The position numbers and the translations under genes were made by a program. Below are positions 15,281 through 25,248 of a stretch of 54,893 nucleotides of DNA, piece after piece; position 1 is the stretch's first letter, and each line of letters starts with the position of its first letter. The notes beneath the pieces are model-generated. The model saw only the letters and a program-made list of their open reading frames with translations, was not told the origin of the DNA and did not search any database. This DNA comes from JBBRHF01 sp038223055 (GTDB lineage: Bacteria > Actinomycetota > Actinomycetes > JACCUZ01): assembly GCA_038223055.1 (NCBI GenBank), contig JBBRHF010000003.1, positions 1-54,893 of the forward strand. The letters run 5' to 3'.

Positions 15281-15748
15281 TCACGACCATGTGAACAGCG
15301 GGGCACCTGCCGCGACCTCACCGGCTCCGGCGACCACCTGCAGCGCGTCCGCCGCCGCGTCGAGGGCCACCACCGGGCAGACCGGTGATCGACCGCCACC
15401 CTCGACCGCCGCCGGGTGCCACTCGATGACCGGCGCGCCTGCCTCGACCTCGTCACCCTCGGCGGCCAGCAGAATGAACCCCGCCCCCTTGAGCTGCACC
15501 GTGTCGATGCCCAGATGCACGAGCACGCCACGACCGTCTGGGGACACGACGACGTAAGCGTGCGGGTGCAGCTTCACGATCCGTCCGCTGACCGGAGCCA
15601 CGGCCTGCTGGCGTGACCGGGTCGGGTCCAGAGCCACACCAGGCCCGACCAGAGACCCCGCGAAGACCGGGTCGGGTACGTCGCTCATCGGGACCGCCCG
15701 GCCGGGCACCGGGGCGAGCACCCGCAGGGGCGTCCGCGCGTCGCTCAC
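15281..15748 (-). CDS. PTS glucose/GlcNAc-family EIIA component
   Basis: Protein of 155 residues forming one EIIA(Glc)-type domain. It accepts phosphate from HPr and passes it to EIIB. The typical opening LLAPVPGRAVPMSDVPDPVFA-like region is followed by GPGVALDP and HPHAYVVVSPDG. The phosphorylation-site motif VLVHLGIDTVQLKG contains the active His. Later EGDEVEAGAPVIEW is seen. It overlaps the EIIB gene by four bases. The fact that EIIA, EIIB and EIIC are separate polypeptides differs from the fused NagE of enteric bacteria. Specificity for N-acetylglucosamine is inferred from the neighbours. Confidence 0.9.
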   Translation of the reverse strand: MSDARTPLRVLAPVPGRAVPMSDVPDPVFAGSLVGPGVALDPTRSRQQAVAPVSGRIVKLHPHAYVVVSPDGRGVLVHLGIDTVQLKGAGFILLAAEGDEVEAGAPVIEWHPAAVEGGGRSPVCPVVALDAAADALQVVAGAGEVAAGAPLFTWS

Positions 15749-15978
15749 TCAAGCAGCTCCTCGATGTCGGAGGCGATCGTGTCGGCCTCGGGCCCGACGA
15801 TGACCTGCACCGCGGCGCCGTTGCGCATGACGGCGATCGCGCCCGCTCGCTTCAGCGCGCCTTCGTCGACCATCGAGGCGTCGCGAACCTCCGTGCGCAA
15901 CCGGGTCGCGCACGGTTCGATCTCGACGATGTTCCCCGCGCCGCCCAGCCCGGCGACGATCTTCTCAGCCTCGATCAT
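15745..15978 (-). CDS. PTS GlcNAc/glucose-family EIIB component
   Basis: Protein of 77 residues, the full size of an EIIB domain. The phospho-accepting Cys is in EIEPCATRLRTEV, the canonical motif, followed by AGAIAVMRNGAAVQVIVGPEA and a C-terminal helix. ATG 15978 has GGAGG six bases upstream; an upstream extension to 16080 overlaps nagA and was rejected. The start lies 64 bases after the nagA stop and the 3' end overlaps the EIIA start, so the order nagA, EIIB, EIIA is one transcript. Confidence 0.9.
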   Translation of the reverse strand: MIEAEKIVAGLGGAGNIVEIEPCATRLRTEVRDASMVDEGALKRAGAIAVMRNGAAVQVIVGPEADTIASDIEELLE

Positions 15979-16042
15979 GCATCCTCCACGGTTATGGGTC
16001 GGGGCGTCTTCTTGCCCGAACGTGAGTGACCCTACGCAGTGC

Positions 16043-17194
16043 TCAGGCCAACCATCTCCCCTCGCCGTGCGCAACGACACCCCTGATCCAGGTGCTGACC
16101 GCGCGCAAGTCCGGCGCCAGCCAGACCAGGTCCGCCCGCGCTCCGACCTCGATCCGGCCGAGGTCCGCCCGCCCCACCAGGTCGGCGGGGATCCTGGTCG
16201 CCGCCTCGACCGCCGTGTGCAGGTCGATGCCGATGCCGACGGCGTTGGCGATCCCCTCGTCCAGCGCCAGGCTGGAACTGGCGATCGTCCCGTCCTCGCG
16301 CCGCACCGGCTGGCCGGGCTCGAGCACCACCGGCTCGCCGCCCAGCTCGTAGCGCCCCGGCGGCATGCCCGCGGGTGCGGCAGCGTCGGTCACGAGCGCG
16401 ATGCGCCCGGGAGCGGAAGCGAACGCGATCCGGCACGCCTCGGCGTTGACGTGATGGAGGTCCACGACCAGCCCGGCGGTGAGCCGCCGGTCGCTGAGCG
16501 CGGCGCCCACGACACCTGGCTCGCGGTGGTGCAGCGGACGCTGGGCGTTGAACAGGTGGGTGACCATCCGGGCACCGGCGTCCGCGGCGGCGTAGACCTG
16601 CTCGCCCAGGGCGTCGCTGTGACCGATGCTGACGAGCACGCCGGCCTCGGCAAGGCGGCGTACGGCGTCCATGCCCCCTCGCCGCTCGGGCGCAAGCGTG
16701 ACGATACGAACCAGCCCCGGCGCGGCGTCGAGCAGCGCCTCGACGGCGTCCGGGTCGGGGTCGCGCAGGTACGCCGAGTTGTGCGCGCCCCTGCGCCGCT
16801 CGGAGAGGAACGGCCCCTCAAGGTGGACGCCGAGCACCTCGGCGCCCCCGGGCAGCGCGGGCAGCGCGCTCGCCGTTCGCCGCAACGCCTCGACCGCTGC
16901 CTCGACCGGCTCGGTGATGAACGTCGGGGCGAACGCGGTCACCCCGGTCTCCGGCAGTCGTTGGGTGATCTGGGCCCACTGCTCCGGTGTCGCGTCGGCG
17001 AAGTCGGCCCCGTAGTAGCCGTTGACCTGCAGGTCGACCAACCCGGGCACGAGGACACCTGAGGGCAAGATGATGTCCGCGTCGCGCGCGGCGTCCGCCG
17101 CCACGTCGACGAGCCGGCCGTCCGCGCACGTCACCCGAGCGTTCGACAGGACCCGTCCCGGCACGACTACCTGAGGCGCCCAGATGGTCGTCAC
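16043..17194 (-). CDS. nagA: N-acetylglucosamine-6-phosphate deacetylase
   Basis: Protein of 383 residues of the amidohydrolase superfamily. It removes the acetyl group from GlcNAc-6-phosphate before NagB acts. Motifs in order are VPGLVDLQVNGYYGADF, GVHLEGPFLS (metal Glu), SIGHSDA (metal His), THLFNAQRPLHHREPG (metal His and substrate His), DLHHVN and LVTDAAAPAG (catalytic Asp). GTG 17194 is preceded by GGAGGGG. It is divergent from the EIIC gene. The 167-base gap between them holds the DasR-like operator, which may serve both. Confidence 0.93.
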   Translation of the reverse strand: MTTIWAPQVVVPGRVLSNARVTCADGRLVDVAADAARDADIILPSGVLVPGLVDLQVNGYYGADFADATPEQWAQITQRLPETGVTAFAPTFITEPVEAAVEALRRTASALPALPGGAEVLGVHLEGPFLSERRRGAHNSAYLRDPDPDAVEALLDAAPGLVRIVTLAPERRGGMDAVRRLAEAGVLVSIGHSDALGEQVYAAADAGARMVTHLFNAQRPLHHREPGVVGAALSDRRLTAGLVVDLHHVNAEACRIAFASAPGRIALVTDAAAPAGMPPGRYELGGEPVVLEPGQPVRREDGTIASSSLALDEGIANAVGIGIDLHTAVEAATRIPADLVGRADLGRIEVGARADLVWLAPDLRAVSTWIRGVVAHGEGRWLA

Positions 17195-17247
17195 GTCACA
17201 GGCCCCTCCCGTGGCCGTCGTCGGTCATGAGCAGACACCTTCCGCCG

Positions 17248-17301
17248 TTGACACGCCCGGCAGGTTCCGTTGACACGCCTGGGCAGGTCTGGTCTAGTCC
17301 A
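17248..17301 (+). promoter_or_regulatory. Promoter with DasR-like operator, plus an imperfect tandem repeat carrying TTGACA
   Basis: A -35 TTGACA at 17270-17275 and a -10-like TCTAGT at 17293-17298 are 17 bases apart. TGGTCTAGTCCA at 17290-17301 covers the -10. It differs at one base from the core TGGTCTAGACCA of the dre operator bound by the GntR regulator DasR, which is released by glucosamine-6-phosphate. A second TTGACA at 17248-17253 comes from a direct duplication (CCGTTGACACGCC-GGCAGGT, twice, 22 bases apart). No dasR gene lies in the window. Confidence 0.75.
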
Positions 17302-17361
17302 GACGGCACCGAAATGCCACCCGAATGGCGGTTCCACGTCATTTCCGTCAGGAGCACGCCG

Positions 17362-18687
<1,326 letters not shown>

Positions 18688-18734
18688 GGCATCGGCGCTG
18701 CGTTCGAGGTCGGCGTGGGTGATCGCGGCTGTTT

Positions 18735-19499
18735 CTAGTGGCAGCCTTGCGCTTCGGCGGCGCAGGACGTGCCGAGGGCGATGTCGGCCAGCGACTCCCA
18801 CGTCGGCTGGTCGGTGGTGATGTCCCCACTCCCGAGCAGGGTGACCGCAACACCGTCAGCCGCCATCACCAGCAATGTCTGGGTCGCGGCGCCGAACGCG
18901 CGGGTGGCCTGCACGGACGCGGTGCCGAGCGGCGGTGCGGGCACCAGGGTCCAGCCACAGCGGGTCAAGGTGGCGCCGGCCGCCGTGACCGCCCTGGCCG
19001 CGACGGGGCCCGAGGCGTGCGTCGTGAGCGTCTCGGTGAGCCGGCGCTGGCCGGAGGCGTAGGCCACCGACCGCCGGCGGGTCGCACCGGACGGTTCGGG
19101 CGTGGCGCAGTTCTGGCCGCCCGTGACCAGGCGGCGGCTCCAGGCGGCGCCGCCGGTGACCTCGTGCAGTGTCACCGAGTCCAGGAGTGCGGCGGCTGGG
19201 ATGGTGGTGACCGCGGAACTCGTGGCGGGCGGTGCGGTCGGCTTGCCGGGGTCCGGCGCGGTCGGCGCGGGTCCCGGGTCACCGGGCGGGCCGGCCTCGC
19301 GCGAAGCCGAGGTGGTGGCGGACGGGCTGAGCGGCTCGTGGGTGGCGGCGCCGGGGCTCGGTGAACCGCACCCGGCCAGGGCGGCGACAGCGAGCAGGGT
19401 TGTCACAACCCGGATGACCCCGACGACCGGACTTCGGAAATCCCCGACGAGACCTGTTCCCTCGGCGACCTCAGCCACTCGCACCCCGCGTCGGATCAT
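18735..19499 (-). CDS. Putative secreted lipoprotein
   Basis: Protein of 254 residues with a signal sequence and lipobox AVAALAGC-GS (Cys near residue 44), so probably a lipid-anchored surface protein. A Pro/Thr/Ser-rich linker follows, then a compact domain (about 105-250) with at least three Cys residues (QNCATPEPS, LTRCGWTL, GTSCAAEAQGCH). I do not recognise this domain; it resembles sensor or PknH-extracellular-like beta domains only in general character. ATG 19499 overlaps the stop of the large secreted protein (ATGA), so the two are coexpressed. An internal start nearer the signal sequence cannot be excluded. Confidence 0.65.
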   Translation of the reverse strand: MIRRGVRVAEVAEGTGLVGDFRSPVVGVIRVVTTLLAVAALAGCGSPSPGAATHEPLSPSATTSASREAGPPGDPGPAPTAPDPGKPTAPPATSSAVTTIPAAALLDSVTLHEVTGGAAWSRRLVTGGQNCATPEPSGATRRRSVAYASGQRRLTETLTTHASGPVAARAVTAAGATLTRCGWTLVPAPPLGTASVQATRAFGAATQTLLVMAADGVAVTLLGSGDITTDQPTWESLADIALGTSCAAEAQGCH

Positions 19500-21508
19500 C
19501 GAGGTTCCACCGTCACGGTCAGCGTCCCGAGGTTGTCGGTCGTCGTCTCGTCGGCCACCGTGAACGCGAGTGGCCCGGATTTGGTCGGCCTGTAGTCCAG
19601 TGTGTAGGTGTGCGTGTCGCTGCACGCCGCCGCGCCGGTCGCAGACGACATCCAGCTCGGCGAGGTTCCGGCAACGGTCAGATCGCCGAGGAATGCACCG
19701 GTCCGGCCCAGATCGACTCGTGCCGCGAGCCACGTTGCATCGCCCTCCGTGGCGGTGCACTCGGCATCGGCGAGGACGCCGGGGCGCATCGTGTATGCGC
19801 CGGTCACGGTCAGCCGCAGCGGCTGTCCGGCCAGGTAGGTCCGGGCCGTCAACGTCCCGGCGGTCGACGTGTCGACGAGGACCTGTTCAGGCCCGGAGAC
19901 GCGGGACACCTTCGTCAGACGCACGTGCAGCGAGCCTGCGTTGTCCAGATAGGTCGAGTCAAGGATGCGCGCGTTGATCGGGCGGGTCTCGGCGGCGGTG
20001 AAGACCCAGCGGTAGCTGTGGGTCCCCGGATCGCACAGCCGGCTCGAGTCAGGGAACAGCGCGTCCGATGCCACGTGGCGACGATCGAGCATGAGGTCGA
20101 GGCTGTCCGCAGGTCCCCCGATCAGGTTTCGACGGTCGCGGTCCCAGCCGGTACCGGGGTTGCTGGAACACTCCGCGTCGGCGATCGCGCCGTTGCCGGC
20201 CTGGTAGGTGCCGGTGAACACGGCGACGTACGTGCTTCCGGCCTGGACGATATTCGGGCTGGTCGCCCCGGTGGGGGAGTCGGCGGGCACGTCCCAGGCC
20301 TGCTCGTCGGCGGGTAGGTACTTGAGGATGCGCACGTGCAGGACGCCCGTGTTGTCGGCGAAGGACGTCGGGTCGAAGATCTTGAACTCGACCCGCCCGC
20401 TCACCGCCGGCGTGTAGCTCCACCGGTAGGTGTGGTTGGTCGCGTCGCAGCCGTTCCCGGTGTCCGTGTCGGGGCGGGCGGGCAGGTCCACTCCGTTGAC
20501 GTACAGGTCGAGGTGGTTGGTCCAGGGAGCGCCTGCATTGACGGAGCGGTCGCTGCGCCACGATCCCGTGGGCGTGGCGACGCATTCGGGGTCGGCGATC
20601 GAGCCGGGTGCGGCCGCGTAGGAGTAGGTGCCTGACTCCTCCAGCAGGTAGGTCTGGCCCGCGGCCAGGGCGCCGACACTGGTCGCCCCTGCCGCGGTGT
20701 CCGTCGGCACCGACAGCGTCTCGTCGCGCAGATTCGGACCGGGCAGCAGCGACACCGGCTGCGTCGGGCGGTCCAGCAGGGCCGGCGGGGCGACCACGAC
20801 CGGGTCGGGCTCGATCCATGGCGGGGGACTGACCGGCCGGGCGGGTACGCCGGGAGGGGTCACGACCGGCGGCAGTGGCACGACGGGCGGCAACGGCAGC
20901 GGTGTGGCGGCGAGGACACGTCCCGGCTTGCCGGTCCAGAACGAGGTCTTCTTCTGCGCCCCCGGCCACGCGAACGAGAAGTGCACGTGGTCGGTGTGCG
21001 GGTTGGGGCCGGTGTAATTGCGCCATCCGGTCGGGTAGGTCGTGGACCAGATTCGCTTGTTCCAGATGATGTACTGCAGGCCGAGGCGGCGGGTCCGGGC
21101 CTTGGTGTTGCCGAACTTGTCGGTTGTGGACAGCCAGGTCAGCAGCCGGGTCGCCTTGGCCCGGTCCGCGGTCCGGTAGGCCGACACACCCCAGTCCCAG
21201 GCCCGGCCCTCCTTGTGCTCGGACGTGCCTCCGACCGTGCAGGCGCGCACGATGCCCAGCGACCGGGTCCCGGGATAGGCGGCCAGCACCCGGTGGGAGA
21301 AATCGGTGACGCCGGCCTTCGCGACCGGGCTGCACCGGGCCTGTGGCTGGAAGGCCGCGAGCGGTTCGATGGCCCGAGAGTAGGACAGGCGGGCGGCCTT
21401 CGGTGCGCCCTGGGCTGGGCTTGTCACTCCCACGAACGCGACACCGCTCACCAGGGTGAGCGCGAGGAACCGGACGAGCCCGCGAGTCAGGCTGCCGTTG
21501 TGAGACAC
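19496..21508 (-). CDS. Secreted VanY-like protein with three beta-sandwich repeats
   Basis: Protein of 670 residues. A signal peptide (about 1-35, ending AQGA) is followed by a domain at about 45-200 with the metal-ligand pattern SEHKEGRAWDW (His98, Asp105) and HTDHVHFSF (His174, His176). That pattern resembles VanY/D-Ala-D-Ala carboxypeptidase-like extracellular domains of actinobacteria. A Pro-rich linker (200-265) leads to three similar modules of about 130 residues, each with an 'IADPEC/IADAEC/LADAEC' Cys, a 'THTYRW/THSYRW/THTYTL' strand and a 'DN-G-LHVR/LTV' end. GTG 21508 is preferred because GAAGGA precedes it. It may trim or bind peptidoglycan. The three modules look like a lineage-specific repeat. 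Confidence 0.7.
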   Translation of the reverse strand: MSHNGSLTRGLVRFLALTLVSGVAFVGVTSPAQGAPKAARLSYSRAIEPLAAFQPQARCSPVAKAGVTDFSHRVLAAYPGTRSLGIVRACTVGGTSEHKEGRAWDWGVSAYRTADRAKATRLLTWLSTTDKFGNTKARTRRLGLQYIIWNKRIWSTTYPTGWRNYTGPNPHTDHVHFSFAWPGAQKKTSFWTGKPGRVLAATPLPLPPVVPLPPVVTPPGVPARPVSPPPWIEPDPVVVAPPALLDRPTQPVSLLPGPNLRDETLSVPTDTAAGATSVGALAAGQTYLLEESGTYSYAAAPGSIADPECVATPTGSWRSDRSVNAGAPWTNHLDLYVNGVDLPARPDTDTGNGCDATNHTYRWSYTPAVSGRVEFKIFDPTSFADNTGVLHVRILKYLPADEQAWDVPADSPTGATSPNIVQAGSTYVAVFTGTYQAGNGAIADAECSSNPGTGWDRDRRNLIGGPADSLDLMLDRRHVASDALFPDSSRLCDPGTHSYRWVFTAAETRPINARILDSTYLDNAGSLHVRLTKVSRVSGPEQVLVDTSTAGTLTARTYLAGQPLRLTVTGAYTMRPGVLADAECTATEGDATWLAARVDLGRTGAFLGDLTVAGTSPSWMSSATGAAACSDTHTYTLDYRPTKSGPLAFTVADETTTDNLGTLTVTVEPR

Positions 21509-21720
21509 GATGACGTCCTTCGCGAGTGGGGGCACCGGGACGTTGACCATCCCCGTCGGGCTCTGCCCTGCCTATCGGCAGCCGAGCGGCGGTTGTGAAG
21601 GCTGATCTCGTTCCATGATCGTGAAACTCTTGGATGCCCCTATCGCCCGGATGTTTCGCGATTGCTGGAAGCGAGGTGGCCGGGAGGTATCAGCATTGGT
21701 TCCCCGCCGATCCTCCCGCC

Positions 21721-23472
21721 ATGAGCGAACTGCGCCATCCCATGCCGACCGGTCGCCACCGCCGCAACCTCGACGCCCGGCCGCGCTGGGTACGTCGTGC
21801 GGGCGCGGCGACGGCGGCGGTGCTGGTCGTCGCGGGCGCCGGGGTCGCGATGGGATCCGCACGCCAGGATGCGGGCTCCTGCCCGGGCGGAGTCCGCCGA
21901 CTGCAGGTCACGGTTGCGCCGGAAATCGCGGGGATCCTGACCGAGGCAGCCAGGGTCGCCGACGCAGATCAGGCCGCCACCTGCAGGCACACGCAGGTCC
22001 GCTCCCGTTCCGCCGCTGCCGTGGCAGAGTCCGTGCGGGTCACGTCGTCCCCGTCCAGTGCTTCCGTCGGGCAAATCCCGGCGCCGGACGTGTGGATCCC
22101 CGACTCGTCCCTGTGGCTGCGCACGGCGGTCGTGGGCGCACTCGCGCTGCCCGTGAGCCGGCCGTCGGTGGCCCGGAGCCCCGTCGTGATGGCGCTCACG
22201 GCGTCCAGCGCGGCCCGCCTGGGCTGGGACAGCAGGCCGGTCGACCTGAGCCGGCTCCTCGACGGCACCGACGCCGGGGGCGCCAGCGGCATCCGATTGC
22301 CCGACCCGCACGGCTCGGCCGTATCCGCGGCGGGTCTGCTGAGCCTGCAGACGAGCGTCGCCCGGCGACCGCAGGACCGGGCCGCCTTCACCGCCACGCT
22401 GCTCGGCCACGCCACCAGCCGGACCTGGACCCAGTCGTCGGACCCGATCCAGCCGCTCGTCGCCGAGGGGGCCACGGCCACCCCGGCGAGCGAGCAGGCC
22501 GTGTGGGCGCACAACCGGTCCGCGGCGGCCGCTCATCAGGTCGTGGCGGTCTATCCCGCGGTCGCGGCCGGCTCGCTGGACTATCCCTTCACCGTCCTCA
22601 CCCGAGACCGCCGGGCGCAGGTGGACGCCGCCCGCCTGATGGCAATGCTGCGCAGCCATGTCGGCCAGGACCTGCTGCGGGCCAACGGTTTCCGGGTTGC
22701 CGATGGCGCTGGAGGCTCGGTCCTCACCGCACGGTTCGGCGTCAACGGAACCGTCTCAGCGGGGCCAGCACCACGGGCTGACGACGTGGACGGCGCGCTT
22801 CGCGCCGCCGATGCGGTCATGCTGGGTTCGCGCATGCTCGCGGTGATCGACGTGTCGGGTTCCATGGGCGAGCGGGTCCCCGGGGCCGGCCCGGCGACCC
22901 GCCTCGACCTCACCAAGTCCGCGGCCGGTCGCGGTTTGGGTCTCTATCCGGATGACACCCGCATCGGCCTGTGGGCGTTCTCGACGCACCTCACCGAAAC
23001 GACGGACTACCGCGAGATCGTGCCGGTCGGGCCGCTGTCCGCACGTCCCGGCGGGCCGAGCGGTCGGGCGCAACTCGCCCGCGCTCTGGCGTCGCTGCAG
23101 CACGTTCCCGGCGGCAGCACCGGTCTCTACGACACCGCCCTCGCTGCCACGCGGCGGGTCCGTGCCGGCTGGGAGGCAGGCCGGGTCAACTCGGTCGTGC
23201 TGCTCTCCGACGGCAAGAACGAGGACGACCATGGCATCGACCTGGCCCAGTTGCTGCGGTCGCTGCGGGCCGAGAGCGACCCAGCCAGACCGGTGCCCCT
23301 GATCACGATCGCGTACGGCTCGCAGAGTCCCGTGGCCGCGCTGCGCGCCATGAGCGCCGCAACCGCCGGCGCGACGTACGTCGCCAAGGACCCCCGTCAG
23401 GTCCGTCAGGTGTTCCTCGAGGCCATCGGTCAGCGGTCCTGCCGTCCCACGTGCGCCCAGGACGGCCCGTGA
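21721..23472 (+). CDS. Exported substrate-binding-like and VWA domain protein
   Basis: Protein of 583 residues with an N-terminal membrane segment (about 28-46) that acts as signal or anchor. Residues 55-350 look like a periplasmic binding-protein fold (ILTEAARVAD, VWIPDSSLWL, LLRANGFRV). Residues 375-570 form a von Willebrand A domain with a complete metal site: VIDVSGSMG, STGLYDT, LLSDGKNEDD. This combination is known in actinobacterial surface proteins, where it is thought to mediate metal-dependent adhesion or complex assembly. ATG 21721 was chosen because it precedes the basic signal region. The stop overlaps the next gene's GTG at 23469. Confidence 0.8.
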   Translation: MSELRHPMPTGRHRRNLDARPRWVRRAGAATAAVLVVAGAGVAMGSARQDAGSCPGGVRRLQVTVAPEIAGILTEAARVADADQAATCRHTQVRSRSAAAVAESVRVTSSPSSASVGQIPAPDVWIPDSSLWLRTAVVGALALPVSRPSVARSPVVMALTASSAARLGWDSRPVDLSRLLDGTDAGGASGIRLPDPHGSAVSAAGLLSLQTSVARRPQDRAAFTATLLGHATSRTWTQSSDPIQPLVAEGATATPASEQAVWAHNRSAAAAHQVVAVYPAVAAGSLDYPFTVLTRDRRAQVDAARLMAMLRSHVGQDLLRANGFRVADGAGGSVLTARFGVNGTVSAGPAPRADDVDGALRAADAVMLGSRMLAVIDVSGSMGERVPGAGPATRLDLTKSAAGRGLGLYPDDTRIGLWAFSTHLTETTDYREIVPVGPLSARPGGPSGRAQLARALASLQHVPGGSTGLYDTALAATRRVRAGWEAGRVNSVVLLSDGKNEDDHGIDLAQLLRSLRAESDPARPVPLITIAYGSQSPVAALRAMSAATAGATYVAKDPRQVRQVFLEAIGQRSCRPTCAQDGP

Positions 23473-24185
23473 CCGGCTCCGCTGTGCCCGGAACCGCTGT
23501 GCCCGGAACCGCTGTGCCCGTCGACCCACCCCTGGCGGTGGAAGGGCTGCCGGTCCTGCTCGTCGGCGGGATGGCCAGCACACCGGCGACCCTGTTGCCC
23601 CTGCACGATTGGCTGTTGCGGCACGGCGCGCGCCCGCAGATCTCGCCGATCCGCTTCGGCATCGACTGCGGGGAACGCACCGCCGGTCGGGTCGCAAGGG
23701 CGCTCGCCCGGCTCGTCGATACGACGGGGCGCCCGGCGGCCGTGGTGGCGCACAGCCGCGGCGGGCATTTCGCGCGGGCCGTCGCCGTACGCCGTCCGGA
23801 TCTGGTCGCCGGGCTGGTGACCCTCGGCAGCCCGGTGAACCGCATGCTCGGCATCCACCCTGTGCTCAAGGTCGAGGCCGCCGTGCTCGGGTTGTTCGGC
23901 TCGCTCGGGGTCCCGGGCCTGATGCGCGTGGCCTGCCTGTACGGCGAGTGCTGCCGGAGCCTGCGCGCGGACCTGTTCGCGCCGTTTCCCCCGGAGGTGC
24001 CGTTCCTCAGCATCTACTCCCGCGCGGACCGGCTGGTCGACTGGCGCAGCTGCGTGACCCCGGAGGCACGGCATCGTGAGGTGCGCACGACCCATGCCGG
24101 TCTGGTGTCCGCGCGGGGCGCGTTGGCGGCCGTCGGGGAAGAGCTGGAGAACCTCAGGCACGTCCGGCGAGCCGCAGCGTCGTGA
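23469..24185 (+). CDS. Alpha/beta hydrolase (lipase/esterase-like)
   Basis: Protein of 238 residues. The nucleophile elbow is AHSRGGHFA; the core strand VLLVGGMASTP is near residue 30. Asp in YSRADRLVDW and His in TTHAGLVS complete a plausible triad. No signal peptide is present. The N-terminus carries VPGTAVPGTAVP, encoded by a 15-base direct repeat (GCTGTGCCCGGAACC-type units, 23481-23520), which may be slippage DNA. The GTG start overlaps the stop of the VWA gene. The 3' end overlaps the convergent hydrolase gene by 32 bases. The substrate is unknown. Confidence 0.75.
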   Translation: MTGSAVPGTAVPGTAVPVDPPLAVEGLPVLLVGGMASTPATLLPLHDWLLRHGARPQISPIRFGIDCGERTAGRVARALARLVDTTGRPAAVVAHSRGGHFARAVAVRRPDLVAGLVTLGSPVNRMLGIHPVLKVEAAVLGLFGSLGVPGLMRVACLYGECCRSLRADLFAPFPPEVPFLSIYSRADRLVDWRSCVTPEARHREVRTTHAGLVSARGALAAVGEELENLRHVRRAAAS

Positions 24186-25248
24186 TGACCTGCTGGTGCA
24201 CCGTCGGGTCCCACAGCGCCTCGGCGTGGTTGCGGGAGTTGGTCTGCGCCGAGGACTCGCCCGGGACATGCGAGCGGGGCTCGGCGACGAGCACGTCTCC
24301 GATGGCATCGCGCAGCTCCGGGGCCAGCAGGCCGAGCCCGGGCAGGCCGGTCACCAGCGAGGGCAGCGGCACCGGGAACGTCTGCCAATGGAACATGATC
24401 TGTGGCGGGACCAGCGAGGTGACCTGGGGGACGACGCTGGCGGGGGTGAAAACCCAGGCGCGGGAACGGGACAGCAACGTCGAGGTGCCGCTGAGGGTGT
24501 GGGTGGGCACGATCGGGGCGCCCGCCGCGGTCTCCGCGGCGGCCAGCGCCGTCAGGAACGGGCTGTCGACGGCCAGCTCCTGGTAGGCCGGGGAGTTGAT
24601 CAGGGCCTGCACGCCGAGCAGCGCGGGCGCGAGTCCGGGGTCGACCGCGAGCAGGGCGCTGAGCTCGAGGTTGACCTCGCCGGCCAGGTTGGCCAGCTCG
24701 GTGCCCAAGTGGGGGGAATGCAGGGTCACCAGGGTGAGGAATCGGTCCCGCACCGACGGTTCCGTCGCGGCGTCGAGGAGGAACGCGCGGGCCAGCAGGC
24801 CACCCCTGCTGTGCGCCACCAGCGCCATTGAGCGGTCGGTCGGCAGCCGGGCCAGGACCTCGTCCACCACCGCCGCGAGCTCGCGCACCGCCGGGTCCAG
24901 CAGTCCGGAACTGTCCACCTGCCCGTAGCTCGCCGTGCCGAAGCCTTCCGCCGCCAGTGCTGCCTGCCAGCTCGTCACCGACTTGGTCGGGTCGAGCTCG
25001 ACGCCGTAGATGCCGGCAGCCGGGTGCTTGTGCCAGCCTTGGTCGATGATCGGGGGGATGGTCGCGGCGTAATCGTAGTTGTAACCGGGATGGATCGCTG
25101 GGTTCGTCATGTCATCGACCGTGCCCCCAGACCCGTGCAGCAGGATCACGACCGGAAGCGCGGCGTCAGTGCTGTCCTGCAGGGTCACGGGAGCCGAGAC
25201 CCGGGCGGTCCCGGCGTCGTCGGTGTAGGCAACGGTGAAGGTGGTCAC
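24154..25248 (-). CDS. Alpha/beta hydrolase/lipase with PGAP1-like serine motif
   Basis: Protein of 364 residues. VVILLHGSGGTVDD near 33-46 supplies the oxyanion strand, VAHSRGGLLARAF near 145 the nucleophile, and LVTLHSPHLGTELANLA follows as in lipases. The catalytic His is probably in a SRNHAEALWD stretch near 345. No signal peptide is visible, so it is likely cytoplasmic or exported by another route. GTG 25248 overlaps the stop of the 130-residue unknown gene (GTGA), so the two are coupled and could be the tail of the biosynthetic operon. Confidence 0.8.
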   Translation of the reverse strand: MTTFTVAYTDDAGTARVSAPVTLQDSTDAALPVVILLHGSGGTVDDMTNPAIHPGYNYDYAATIPPIIDQGWHKHPAAGIYGVELDPTKSVTSWQAALAAEGFGTASYGQVDSSGLLDPAVRELAAVVDEVLARLPTDRSMALVAHSRGGLLARAFLLDAATEPSVRDRFLTLVTLHSPHLGTELANLAGEVNLELSALLAVDPGLAPALLGVQALINSPAYQELAVDSPFLTALAAAETAAGAPIVPTHTLSGTSTLLSRSRAWVFTPASVVPQVTSLVPPQIMFHWQTFPVPLPSLVTGLPGLGLLAPELRDAIGDVLVAEPRSHVPGESSAQTNSRNHAEALWDPTVHQQVITTLRLAGRA

